A stretch of DNA of 64,000 nt from Ischnura elegans (taxonomy: Eukaryota > Arthropoda > Insecta > Odonata > Coenagrionidae): contig NC_060252.1 of NCBI RefSeq assembly GCF_921293095.1, positions 46,004,881 through 46,068,880 of the forward strand, in the 5' to 3' direction. Below the pieces are notes generated by a model. That model saw only the letters and a program-made list of their open reading frames with translations. It was not told the origin of the DNA and did not search any database. Made by a program: the position numbers and the translations under genes. Within the stretch, counting starts at the first letter, position 1. Each line of letters opens with the position of its first letter. Positions 47,503-60,200 of the stretch are shown piece after piece.

Positions 47503-48206
47503 TACGTTTTTATGCCATTAGCCATGAATAAAACATTCTACCTTAGATGTGAGGATTTAAACTAATATTCATTCAAGGAGGAATTACGGGCAATATTTAC
47601 TAACTATATTTCCCAACCAGACGATCCTGCTCTAAAAATAGTCTTCTGATTACTTGAAAAATACCCATCACAGGCACATGCATCCATCGATATGACTACA
47701 CCATTGAATTGACACAAACAAGGCATTTTAAGGCATGCGCAAAGGGAGAACAGCAAATACTACTTATCTAGTTACACATATAATTTAAACGGCACAAATA
47801 ATCATCCTTAGGTCTCCTATTAATTTAGTTCATCATCAATGACCCACTCGAACCGGCATATATTGTTTCCCCTGTTTAATTTTTTTTCCACGGTAATTTA
47901 CACGAGCATATAATCGTAAATCGATTTTATCGTTTTAAAAATAGGTTGAATATACTCACATCCTTCAGTAACTACTGCTATTGCCAATTAATGGGCAATA
48001 AATAAATAAGAAAAATGTTCTAACCTTCTTCAAATTGGATTTCCACACTTTGATATCAGCGCCAAACTTCTCAAATGGTTGATGGCGAGAACCGCGAGAA
48101 CTAAATAACAAATGATTGTTGTAATTCGTCGAATGGAGAAGTGGGCGTCTGCTAATAGAGTAATGTTAATATTTTCGCTTATTGCTGTTATTCGATAGGA
48201 AACATT

Positions 48207-51200
48207 ATGGCATCTCCTTCCAGTAATAATGGGAATATTCTTAATACTCGAAAACCATCGCGTGGAACCAGCTCCGTTTATTGCGCCGCAGCATGGTGCA
48301 ACAACTTTGGTGGCTGCCGAGTTGATGAACCCCTTTCATTTTTTCGATTTCCGAAAGAGACTTCCAAGTTGGTTCAACTATTAAGTCACTGTCGTTATAT
48401 ATAGTATTGTTTGGTCAAACATGAACTCTCCGTTTTTGTTTTAAAATTTTTAGGGCCAAGGAGTGGGCGAAGTTTTGTCTTCGAGAGGACCTCTTATGGA
48501 GGGAGGGTAGCCTGAATAACTATCGCATCTGCAGCGAACATTTCAAACAGGAAGATTACAGACAGACATATCCACGCCGTCTTTTAAAGGCAGAAGCCAT
48601 TCCCAGTATTTCTCATAGTAAGTAATATTGGTTTATAAAAATGTGGTAATGCTCTATTTCCAATATGCTTTAGGATTGATGTGTGGTTGGAAGTATTTTA
48701 TGATTTTTATTCTTACAATGCGTTGGTTTTCCTGTAAATATTTGCGAACTATTTCAGTGCTGCGAGATGTTAATATCTAGCCGAAATACCGTTATTTGTT
48801 ATCTATATCGCATATATATTAATTCTCACTACATCCCTGAATTTAAAGTATTCTATTTTCTATTTTATCTTATGGGTTAATTTATTAGAGTTTCTGTGAA
48901 TAATTTATTCATATATTAATGTAGGTTGCCAGAAGTTAGCCAAGGACAATAATGGAAATGATGAAATGTGCTGTGACATGGAAGATTCCTTAAAAGATCG
49001 CTGCGACCTGAAAGATATCGGTGAGTCTAATTTTATTATCACATCTTTTGTGATTCTAATTTGTCATCAAATATAAAAAACCATAATGCATATAAGGATT
49101 TCTTGGACATTGCAGTTAAGTTTGTGGGAATAGAATCAATTTTTACACATCCCTTGTAATTGATAATGAGTGAATTCCCCATGGTTGCTCCCAGTGGTGT
49201 AACTATGGGGGGAATGAGGGGAACAGATCCCCTCTCAAAGCCTAAGGGAAATAAAAAAATTTTATCCTGGACCCCCAGTTGTCTGTGTGGGGGGTCGCCC
49301 CCAGGGCCACCAGTCTCCCCCTCTCCCTAAAGTGTTGTTAAAATAGTTTCACGAATGATGACGGATTTACATAAATAAGGGAGATTATCTTGGAATCGCA
49401 TGATGCATAAAAATACGTTCATTCAGCACAACCGCCATAACACAAGAATAGTACCGGAAGTCTTAGACCATATAATAAACTAGACCCGCCATGCTACACC
49501 TCTACCCATGGCTTGCTGTGTGGCCAACATCCCCCCTCCGCTCCCTTCCCTTCCACTTTTAAGGCGGCATGACGTCACACTTGGGAAGCGCATCGTTGTA
49601 GTGCATGGCTACGAATGGGGATTCACTGTATCACTGCGGTATTTTGACCATTTTCTTCGTGATTTTTCATTTAAAGTACTAATATTTATTGCGTTATGTA
49701 CGAGAAGTATTCTTTCAACCATGGTTGGATTGATGAACTAACAATTAATGAACCGTGGCATTTTTCGGCATTGGCAGCGACGAAAACATATTATGGCAGT
49801 AAAATGAAGAGAAAGCCCTTTGTACACTTGTGCAAATTTTTTTCTTATCTCGTTAGCGATGTAGCATCATTCGGAACATCGTTATAAAAGCATGAATTAT
49901 TTCAGATATCTTGCACATTAAAATTGGAAAGGGGGGGAATTTTAGAGAGGAAAAGGGTCATGGTGTGAAGAATTTGCCGGTCGTCCACGAAGTAATGCGG
50001 CAATGCCTTCGCATACCTTAATTTTTTTAACGGTCACTTATGTGATGCAAATTGAACTTTGTGCTAGTGCTATTAAAAAAGGTATGTCACAAATAGGCAT
50101 TCAGATGATTTAGGTAAGTAATTTAGTTCTTTCATAAATGCAAATTTTTTTATTTAGCAGACAGCTCTCGTGTTATTTATTTTTTGTGGTGGTGGAAAAA
50201 GATCTAGCGCAGGCCTTGCAATTGACACCTACGACTTATGTTTGCAACGGAAAATTCTGGGTATAAATTATACCTATTAATGCATTAATAATTTAGAAAG
50301 AAATAGAGGATTGGATTAAAATAATTTGAAAATAAATTTGCTTTATAACAATCAATTTTATTTAATTTATTAACTAACTTATTAAATATTTTCATGTAAT
50401 CATATAATTATGTACTTATGTAATTATACACATATATGTATGTATGTATTTACAGAGTTTTCAATTAAATTTTTGCAAACAATTTACGACATAATTTAAT
50501 TTTTTAGATTTTTGTCATAATGCGTAACAAAAGAGGATGCAAATTCAAAGATCATCTAAGAAGTGAATCTCATTTTATTTAAAAAAAAATCCAGAAGCGA
50601 TTACTTTGTCAAATGTGTGAAATGTAACGGATAATTTTCTATTTTGCACGGCAGTAGGAATGATATTTCGAAGCACTTGGAGATGAAGCACCCAAGAACA
50701 TAAAAGATATTTAAATACTGCTGCATCTTCCTCCAAAATACAGAATTTTTTTAGTAAAAATAACTTATGGAGACGAAGAAAAGAACTAGCATTAGCAGAA
50801 GGATGTCTTTCTATGCTACTTTTCATAATCATTCCTTCAGATCTAAGGCCTGTACATCACAAGTTATCAAAATGGTTTTGCATCACACTTGATACATAAT
50901 GCTGTTCAAACAGCTGCTGATTTGTTGCCTGCAGATGTGGAAAATATTGTTGTAAAAATATATTTTTATTTCTACATTACACTGTGCGTGTTCAAATGCT
51001 GAAAGAATTTTGTGGAACTGCGGAAGTGGTATATAAGAAAATACTTAGTAACTGCAATGGTGGTTGGCGTAACATGGTGAAACTCCTTCATGATGCACAA
51101 AGGTTAAGAAAACACTTAGCTGTTTCACAAAATAAAATATATTGCGACCGGTTTCGATACAGCTCTGGCCAGATGATGATACGCAATGATACCGGCCAAA

Positions 51201-54200
51201 TGACCGGTCGCAATATATTTTATTTTGTGAAACAGCTAAGTGTTTTCTTAACCTTTGTGCATCAATACTTAGTTACTGTAAAATGTGCTGGTGAGCTCTT
51301 TCGTCAACTGCAGATAGAATTTTTAAATTATACCACACTATGAAATCCAACTTTCTGTCACAGGTTTAATATCCTAGAATTTTAGAAGAGAGTTTTGAAA
51401 AAGAATCCTCAAATTTAGCTAGAGTTTATACACAATCAATCACCTCTTTTTCAAAATGCTATTGAAGTTATTGAAGGTATTTCAATTTTGGTTATCGAAG
51501 TAGCGAATGAAGTTAAAAATTTAAAATTTCTGCTTCAAAAGAGTTAGAGAGTAATAGTTACTTCTGTTAGAGAGTAATTTTCATCCGTTAACCATAGGTA
51601 AGAGTAAAAGTGAGCTCGAAGAGCAGGGTGCAATAAATCATGCAGATATCATGAATCACGTTAAAAATTTTTACAGTAACTGCATAGATCATTTACAAGA
51701 GCAGATGCTTTATCAAAATCATATTGAAAATTTTCATTGGATTACATTAAAACATGAACTTAATTGGAATGATGTTCGAAAGTCATTCGATCATTGTACA
51801 CAAAATTTCCCATATAACAATATTTCTGAAAATGATCTTTTTACTGAGGTATCATTATTAAAAAAAAATATATTGGTTAGAAAAGGGTAAAATCTTGGGC
51901 TTCAGCACAAATCTTGATGGAGTACAAATGGTTCTAAATATTTCATCATTTTGAAACAAAGCATATTCCATACAATAATGCCCTAAAATTAAGGAATATT
52001 CGCTGCCCGTACCACAATCGTCCCTTACATCAGGCCTCTCATAATTTTCTTAGAAAACAACATTTCTTGCCTTAATGACTTTTGAGGGATTATTTGGAGC
52101 AATTGGAGTATAACCTTTGTTGTTTCACCATACCCAACAAAAATTAGCCTTTTCCCCTTAGCATCCCACTAACTTCTTTTCTGATCAGGAACATGATCAT
52201 ATGCAGGACACTCAAAAACCCTTAAATGTTTCCAAGATGACATTTTTCCTCCGCACAACTCTTGTGGAGTCCTACCTTAAATGGCTCTATGTGGTACACA
52301 GTTTTTAATGTAGACTGCAGTGTTACAGGCCTCTGCCCAATAATAAGCCTGATAATCAAACAACATGCATCTAGCCGTTTCACATATTGTGCGATTAGCA
52401 CGTTCTGCCACACCATTCTGTTCAGGGGTATATGGGGTGCTATTCTGATGCTCTATTCCATGTACCCTTAAAAAAGAATCAAACTTTGGATTAACAAATT
52501 CAAGACCATTGTCAGATCTTACAACCTTTATCCTTTTATCAGTCCTGTTCTCAGCCCAAGCTGTTAATTCATGGTATCTATCAAATGTTTCACTTTTGGA
52601 CTTCAAAAAATAACAAAATAGCTTACAGGAATAATAAGTTAATCCACCTTGGTTGTTGAACATCATAGGTAGTTAAACTAGATACATACATGCATTGTTT
52701 ACGTAATTATAGTGGATGGATATAAATTATGCTGATACTTCTGCTGAAAGACGTTATTGTAGCTATGTACTCCCATAGCCATTCATTTTTTTAATAGAAA
52801 TTTAAAGTTCTTGAGTGAAACTGTACATGTAGATGTTTGATCTCCTTTTCTATCTTATTATTTTTTTGCCTATAACTGTAGATTAGCTTTTAATTTCCCT
52901 GGTAACCATTTATTGGAAGATGGCAGTACAATGATACATTGGGTGCATTCATCTAGGCTAGTGCTTAGCTAGTGAACAGCGCTTCTCGGGATTGAACGCT
53001 CCGCTGAGGAGTTTGCTACCTCCAGCGGACGCCATTTTCAACAGCGAAATTTTCCTATGCTCGCGGACTTACTGGTGTTCCCCGATTGGTTGCTATAGCG
53101 TGTTTACTGCAGACGAGGTTATTCGAACGAGGTAATCTGAGGTTTTTGTTGTTGAAAGGGAAACTGCACACTTTTTAAAAATAATATGGCCAAAGAGGAT
53201 GTGATAACTCTTGAATTTACCCACGGTGGAAGGTCCTACCATTCCAAAATATCTTCGGCGTTGCTTCCTTTGATGGAATCCGGTAATCATCAATTTTATG
53301 TTCGCTCTATAGATATATCGTTTTACGGTGAAGCTCTCGGATGGACCAGGTTTTATTTATTACCAATCTTGAATTTTATTTTCAAACCCTATTTCATTTT
53401 ATCATTTTAGACGATTCGTTCTGAAAAAGCGTATTAACGCAAATTATAAAAGCATCTTCGGACGGCGAGAAAGATAGGAATGAAAAAAAAAAAACAAACA
53501 GGAAACAACCAGCACTTCAGCAGAATCGTGCGAAAGATCCACAGAGAAAAAATCATTCGCCTTGACCGGGATTCGAACCCGGATCCCCCGATTTCCGGTC
53601 GAGTGCTTTAGCCAGTTAAGCTACCGAGGCGTCATTCTTCCCTCTGGATATTTTCGGACACTACCGGACAAGATTTTGCTGGACTGCAGAGCATATGATG
53701 CCACAAGCAGTCCAAATCGTGCGCACAGCGCCACAGCCGGAGAGCAGGCCCGGACGTAGAACACAAAGAGGTGTTTGCTCTAGACTAGTTCAAAGTATAC
53801 CGGGACTAGCCGCGGTGACAACTTTGACGGGAGTACGATTCGCACGATTGTGCATTGAGGGTGACTTCAGCAGAAGATTTATCATTCAAATGGGTCGATA
53901 TCAGCACCAAACTTCTAATTTCTGAGTACAGCAAAGAAGCATCAAAATTTCGTGATCCAAAAATTTAAAAAAATCATATTTGGCAAAAAATATCAAAGGA
54001 AATGAACTTGTCTGGCCACAAAACCACCCCAGAAGCCTGCGACCGAAATTATTGGTGGAGATGTGAAACGTTGAAAAATGTCAGAATTGACAAAATTTAG
54101 AAAAAATTCCTTGACATTCAGGAGAAAATTTCTAATGACCTTGTTCATTTGAATGAAGCGTACAAAAATAGTGTTCACCTGCAAGAAGAAAGGAACAATT

Positions 54201-57200
54201 TGCTAAGGAAATACTGGAGGAGTTTAGAAAGAACAATGCTAATTGTTGACGAATATTTCAATGTATATTTAACTTTTTCCTGTTTCCTTATTCATTTATG
54301 ATACGTATTAACCAGAATGGAGCCAAATTTCATTTAATAACATATTTTATTGATTAAATTTTTAAGCATTGTATTTATTTTCCGTGCATTTAAAATTCTT
54401 GCCTATTCTCAATAGCATTTAATATATTCAACATTATATTAGGGTGTACGTTGAAAAATATCCTTCATTATTCTATTTCTCTTTTTGGCTGCAGTTGGTG
54501 CATTTCTCATTAGGGGCTCCGCTAAATTTCTATTTACTGCATCGTCAATGTTTTCTTCGTCTCCTGATGTTGGGTTTTCATAATTTTGATCAACTTCATG
54601 TTGAATCAAAAAATTGTGCAAAACACATGCTGCTGATACTGTCAAACTAGCATATTCCAGATTCATGTCAAGGTATTTCAAATGCCTAAACTTCCCTTTG
54701 AGCCTCCTGAATGCCTGTTCAATTTTGCTCCTGGCTCCACTGAGAACAGAGTTAAAATTTGTTTGTTCATCTGTCTAATGTTCATTGTCTTTAAATGGCA
54801 CAAGGAGATTCATCATGAGAGGATAGGCACTGTCACCGATTAGATGGAATTGCAGAGGAATCATGGGGTTATCCTCACGATTTATGTGCTCGTATAAAGG
54901 GCTCACTCGAAACACTCGAGCATCATGCACACGGCCTGACATACCTATAAAAACATCTAAAAACTTAAGTTATCATCACACACTGCTTGCAATACAATTG
55001 AATGAAATGACTTTCGATTGAAGTAATCAACTGCATTATTTGGAGGACACTTTATGGGAACATGGCACCCGTCTATCGCTCCTATTATTCCAGGAAAACC
55101 AGTTCTTTGTTCGAAGTGTTCGGTGATTAAATGCGATTCATTTACATTTGGCCACTTTATGTAATCATTTATGATGCTTTTTAAAATTTTGCATATATCG
55201 ACATATATTACTGTGTGGCCTGTACTCTTGGCTAAATTGAATCAGTCACAGCATGCAAGAAAAGATTTCGGTTTTGACAACATCCAAACCACAAATAGAA
55301 CATTTTTTTCTACTGTTATTACCGATTGCTTCTCCATTCTATTTCCTATTTCATCAAACAGAATCTGAAAAATATAATAAACATTGATGAAAAACCCATT
55401 CATGAGGGTGATAATGAGGGGATTGTTAAAATAAAAAATTGAAATTTGGATCTTAATAATTAAATTTGAACGCCAACTAATAGCCGCAATCAAATCTAAG
55501 CTATGTGAACTAAACCCATATTTTTACCCGATTACCATATCTTTTACTGGTATTTTGAGAAAAGCTAAGTACTTATCAAAAATATATACATGGAAATTGT
55601 TAAACGCATGGTATTTCTCGACATTCGAAAATGTTTAAAAAAATCTTTAGGTTATTCTAATATTTAGCTTTAATCTGGGAATGACAATTTCATAATAATT
55701 AACATTCCGGACCGGTGTTTCCTCTTCTTCCTCAAGAATGTTTACAGAATTTGCGGCATCATTTAATTGACGTATTGCCGGTACTATGCCATTTAAAATG
55801 TTGCCATTATCATCGTCCAACTCATTAAATAAAATGTTCGGCACAATATCCATTTTGGTACCTATCTTATCCAAATTTATGCCTGAAACTGTTTTCAAAC
55901 ATACGCACGGTGTTATGTCATTCCCTTGGCAACAGCACGGCATTCACCCGAACCTAGTGCTAATACCTATAACAGCGCTGTTTGCTTCGCTAGCTCAGGG
56001 CTAGCCTGGCTGAACGAACCCATTGATACCGTGGCTGCGACTAGAGGTTATTAGGAAGTCCCTCCCCCCAGAAGGCTTGTACCCCATCAGAGAAATTTGA
56101 AATTATGGCAGCCACTCATCACACAGCACAGGCCTTTCATTTCTATGCTAAATTAGGTGAAATTTAGTTATGAGAAGGATACATTAAAAAATGTTATTGT
56201 TAGAAACCCCCCCAAAAAATAGGGGTACCCCCTTGACTCCCTGGAGGATGGGTAGGCCTGAGTATACTTTGAACATGGGTCCCAAAGGTTGAATTGCAAG
56301 AGTGCATGTTTTTGATTTGTATCAGTGAGTTAATCATTTTGACTGTGGTGCACATATATTGATATCCACATAGATAAGTCTAATTAGTTAGTTCACTATA
56401 GTTGAACATATAGATGGATTTGCTATGCCATTCCATTATAAATAATGTAATGTAAATTGTTTGTGGAACAAATGTCAAATATCAAAACTATAACATACTT
56501 TTCAAATTTTTGCTGTTTTAAAGCCATTTTTGGGCTGTAAACAATGTAGGTAATAGCTGCAGTCGAAGTGATATTTTAGCAATATAAATATGTAAATAAT
56601 AGTTTTTTCCCTTCAGGTATTGAAGAGGGCAGTTATAGAGCCATATTAATTTTTTGGGCTACAGTGTATTCTTGCTTTAGACTAAATTACAAGATGTATT
56701 TAGTATTCATGTATTATGAAATTAAATAAGAGTTTTAACTGCTATTAAACATCTTTTGTAAACCTTTTTTGGTGGTTCATTTATTGAGCTATACCAATGA
56801 TTCACTTCCCTGATTTATTTCAGAATGTGATGATTTAAACAAGTCCACAATAGATGACAACCTGGAAATAGTTGTTGGACTTTCTGATGACATAGATGCA
56901 CCTAATGACCTCACAGTTAGAGCTTTGAGGTGTTGGACAAGTAGTGATGATACTCTGGTGCTTAATCCATCCATGTCCCTGAGGCTGTAAGTAAGCTTAT
57001 TGGATATTTTTTGCTGTTTCCATTTAATTCCATTTTATGAGTGAAATTAAGGGAGCCCTACCGATGCTCTGAAGTATGCATGAATGTATTGAAAGGTAAT
57101 TGCATTGAACTGAAGGAATATCTTGAGCCTGTTTTACACAAAGCAGAATCTTTGTCTAAAAACATCTGTGTAATGAGCTCATTCACCAATTTTATTTTAT

Positions 57201-60200
57201 TGGCTATTGTGATAACCTCGAGAAAAATCTCTGGATTACTCTTCTCCTATGATAATCTTCCATTTATCTAGGAACAGTAAATTCAGTCTCCCCATTGGTA
57301 GCTCATGTAACCCTAATGATGCACCATGGTTCTGGCATTCTCTATCCCTTCCAATCCCAATACCTATCGATGGTGTTGGCTCCTTATTGTGCCAGTGCCT
57401 CATTTGGTGCTCCTTTGGCCCCAGGAGTGTACCCGTGGGCCTGCCCAGGTTTTTGTCTCCATTGTCCATTATGATGCAGTTAGAAGTTGTAGAGACCCTC
57501 ATTTTTCCATTTCAAACCCCATAGCCTACTTCTCAAAATATTTGCTGCAAAAATTCAATACCCAGAACCCTTTATATTTGTATAACCCAGATATGATGAT
57601 GGCGTCATTAACTCATTGCTTGCCACTACTCCTCAGTCTTGTGCGGGCTTCATGTGGTCTGCTGTAGTTTTATCTCATTTGAGCAATTCCTTTCTCAAAT
57701 GATAGGTTATCGTGGAAAAAGTTGACATCAATGACATCATCAACGCATGAAAAGTGGGTGGCAACTTTCATGTTTGTTTAATTTTCATCTTAATAGAGAT
57801 TAGCATAGTGAGGAATATTTATTTTTCAATTTAACCTATCTTTCCCTTCCATCTACCGAATTCTTTTTATAAAATGCCATTTTGGGTCTGGGTGAATGAC
57901 CCCATCGCTCAACCTAGCTCAACAATGTGCGCATAAACATGCTTCTCAAAATGCACCATGTAAAGGCATCGATTGCATGAATTGCAGTTATTTGATGATT
58001 AGCGATTGGTGAGAAAGCACCCATATGAAATAAAATTAGCATGTAAAGTGTATTTAAATGTGTGTGTGTGTCTATTGTTTTGTAGATGTCACCACTGGTC
58101 GAGAGTATTTGAGATGTATGTAACTTCTCTAGCGTGAGGGAGTGGGCGCCATGTTGTAACGGTACTGTGTTGGTTGTGAGTGTTATGTATGTTACTGTGG
58201 CATCCCACCCCCGACTCGCCCGGATACCACAATAGAACCGGGGGGAGACATCGCACAAAAATAAAAAGAAATATACAAATCCGCGAAGATCCCTCCCGCA
58301 TGGGACCTACGGGACAAAACTATGCCACTCACTTCTCGTAATTCACATAAATGAAAAATATTCCCCTTCTTTGAAGATGATTGCGGGTGGGGGGTTCCCG
58401 ATTCAAACTGATGGGTGACGTTCAGGCGCTGATGCACTCGTCCAACACGCATTTACGGGAAGGAAAACGGACGGGGCGAAAGGAAGGGCGAAGGATATTT
58501 TCCTTGGGGTGACCCGTGGAGGAATCAGAACAAAACACTTGCTCAAACACTTTCAATTAAACAAAATATAATTCACACAAATAAGGTTGCATATGACAAA
58601 AACAAAAGGAACCCTCTTATACGCTAATGAAATATGAATTGGTGAAAGCCACTTATGAAACATCAATGATAAATAAATAAAAAAAACCAACAACAACATA
58701 ACTTGGTTTCTAGATGAAAATCAATATAGAAAATGATGACAACAAAGTAAAGTTCGGTGGTGAACACGTAAATATGATACAAATTCAATGATTTCTTGAC
58801 TGGGGAGGTAAATGATAGTCCATCCCGACGAATGTAAATTTGGGTGCGTACGTTAATTGTACTTGGTGATTAATTTCACTTTCACTAATGTAACGGGTGC
58901 GTTCCGTGACTGTTTGTCTTAACTTGGCTTGGCAGGAGACACGAGGGGGCTTTGGGGGGGGGGATAGCTGCAATCTTACTTTATCGTTGTCCGAGTTTGG
59001 ACCAGGTTGGATCCAACAAACTCTCGTTCCATTTACTGCACTCCTTTCTCCCTTGTTGGAGGAAGCTGCATCCGGAACGGAGGTAATGCGTCCTCTTCAG
59101 CTGGTCCTTTGCTCCTTCGGACAGGGGGGGATTCTTCTTCCAGATCAATCTTTCTGAAATAATGTTTGGGCCCCTTGTCTCCTCCTGCTGTGCGTCGCAC
59201 TGATTTCGGGCATAGGCTCCGCCCGACAGTCACTTAAGAAATTCTCTCGCTTCTCTTACGCGCACCACCTTTTATTATCCCTCAACTGGGGGTGGGGGTA
59301 TCGCACAATGAAGAAAGGGAGGAGTAACACACCACTCACTCAGGAAAAACCCGAGCTCCCCTCCTCCCACACACACACACACACTCACACACAACCATAC
59401 AAAATAGGCGAAAACACATTCATCCCCTCTTACTCATCCACGCCTTCCTCCACGGGCCATGGTCTGGGGGTGGGGTTTTGGGAAAGGTCGTGGAAAGAGC
59501 GGGTAAACTGGTAGGGAAGAAAATGCGCCGAGGAGAAATGCACTGTAATGGGGCTTCTCTCGGGTGGTCTCGCACAGCCCTACTTATCAGTCAACACCCA
59601 TCACTCTGTTCAGAATTTTGCTACCTCCTCCATTCCATTGGCCTGTTAATCTTTATTTCATTATTTCAGCCACCTGTCCATTTCTAATATATGTGGAACT
59701 TCCTAGTCTTTTTTCGATTGAGTAATCTTCTCCTTTTTGTCAGCATTTGGGAAGTTTGTAGTTAAGAAAAAGAAATTTTAAAAAAATATCGTTATGCTTT
59801 AATTGTAGCAATAACTTGAGAATGTTTATGTGGATTGAAGTCGTTAAAATAGGTTTATATTCCCTTAAATGGTTTTATTTTGAATTTAATTTATAGAGAT
59901 TCTTCAGGCAGTAACCAAGAAAGTTTTGGAGAGTGGGATATTGATAACAATGTTAAAGGAGACCCCAACATGGATCAAGATGCAAGAATGAATAATGATG
60001 CAACACCATCAGAGATGGTATCTACATGTGATGAAGGTGGTTTGTCAAACTGCTTTGAAGCAGATAGCACTGATGGCTTGAGTGCTATCCTGTCAGAGAG
60101 TGCCCAAGAGAATAGTTTGGTTATGTTTTTTGCCAAGGCATTCCAGGTTGTGTGCAGTCTTCCTGAAGAGCTGCAGAATCAAATTAAGAAAGATATATTG

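Larger units (their letters stand above)
52955..56007 (-). mobile_element. PIF/Harbinger element
   Basis: The left end AGGCTAGTGCTTAGCTAGTG and, complemented, the right end AGGCTAGCCCTGAGCTAGCG are inverted; AACAGCGCT follows in both. The 3.05-kb element holds the two genes expected of Harbinger: a transposase on the minus strand and a Myb/SANT-like gene on the plus strand, converging. The 3-bp target duplication could not be fixed. A tRNA-like sequence is inserted in it. Confidence 0.7.

Noticed and set aside
53559-53630. A working tRNA-Ser (GGA)
   Set aside because: C at position 33, an acceptor mismatch, no long variable arm, and position inside a Harbinger element argue for a SINE or pseudogene.
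58196-59600. Gypsy-type solo LTR
   Set aside because: Composition and the TGTGGCATCC start are suggestive, but no second copy, terminal CA or target duplication could be fixed.
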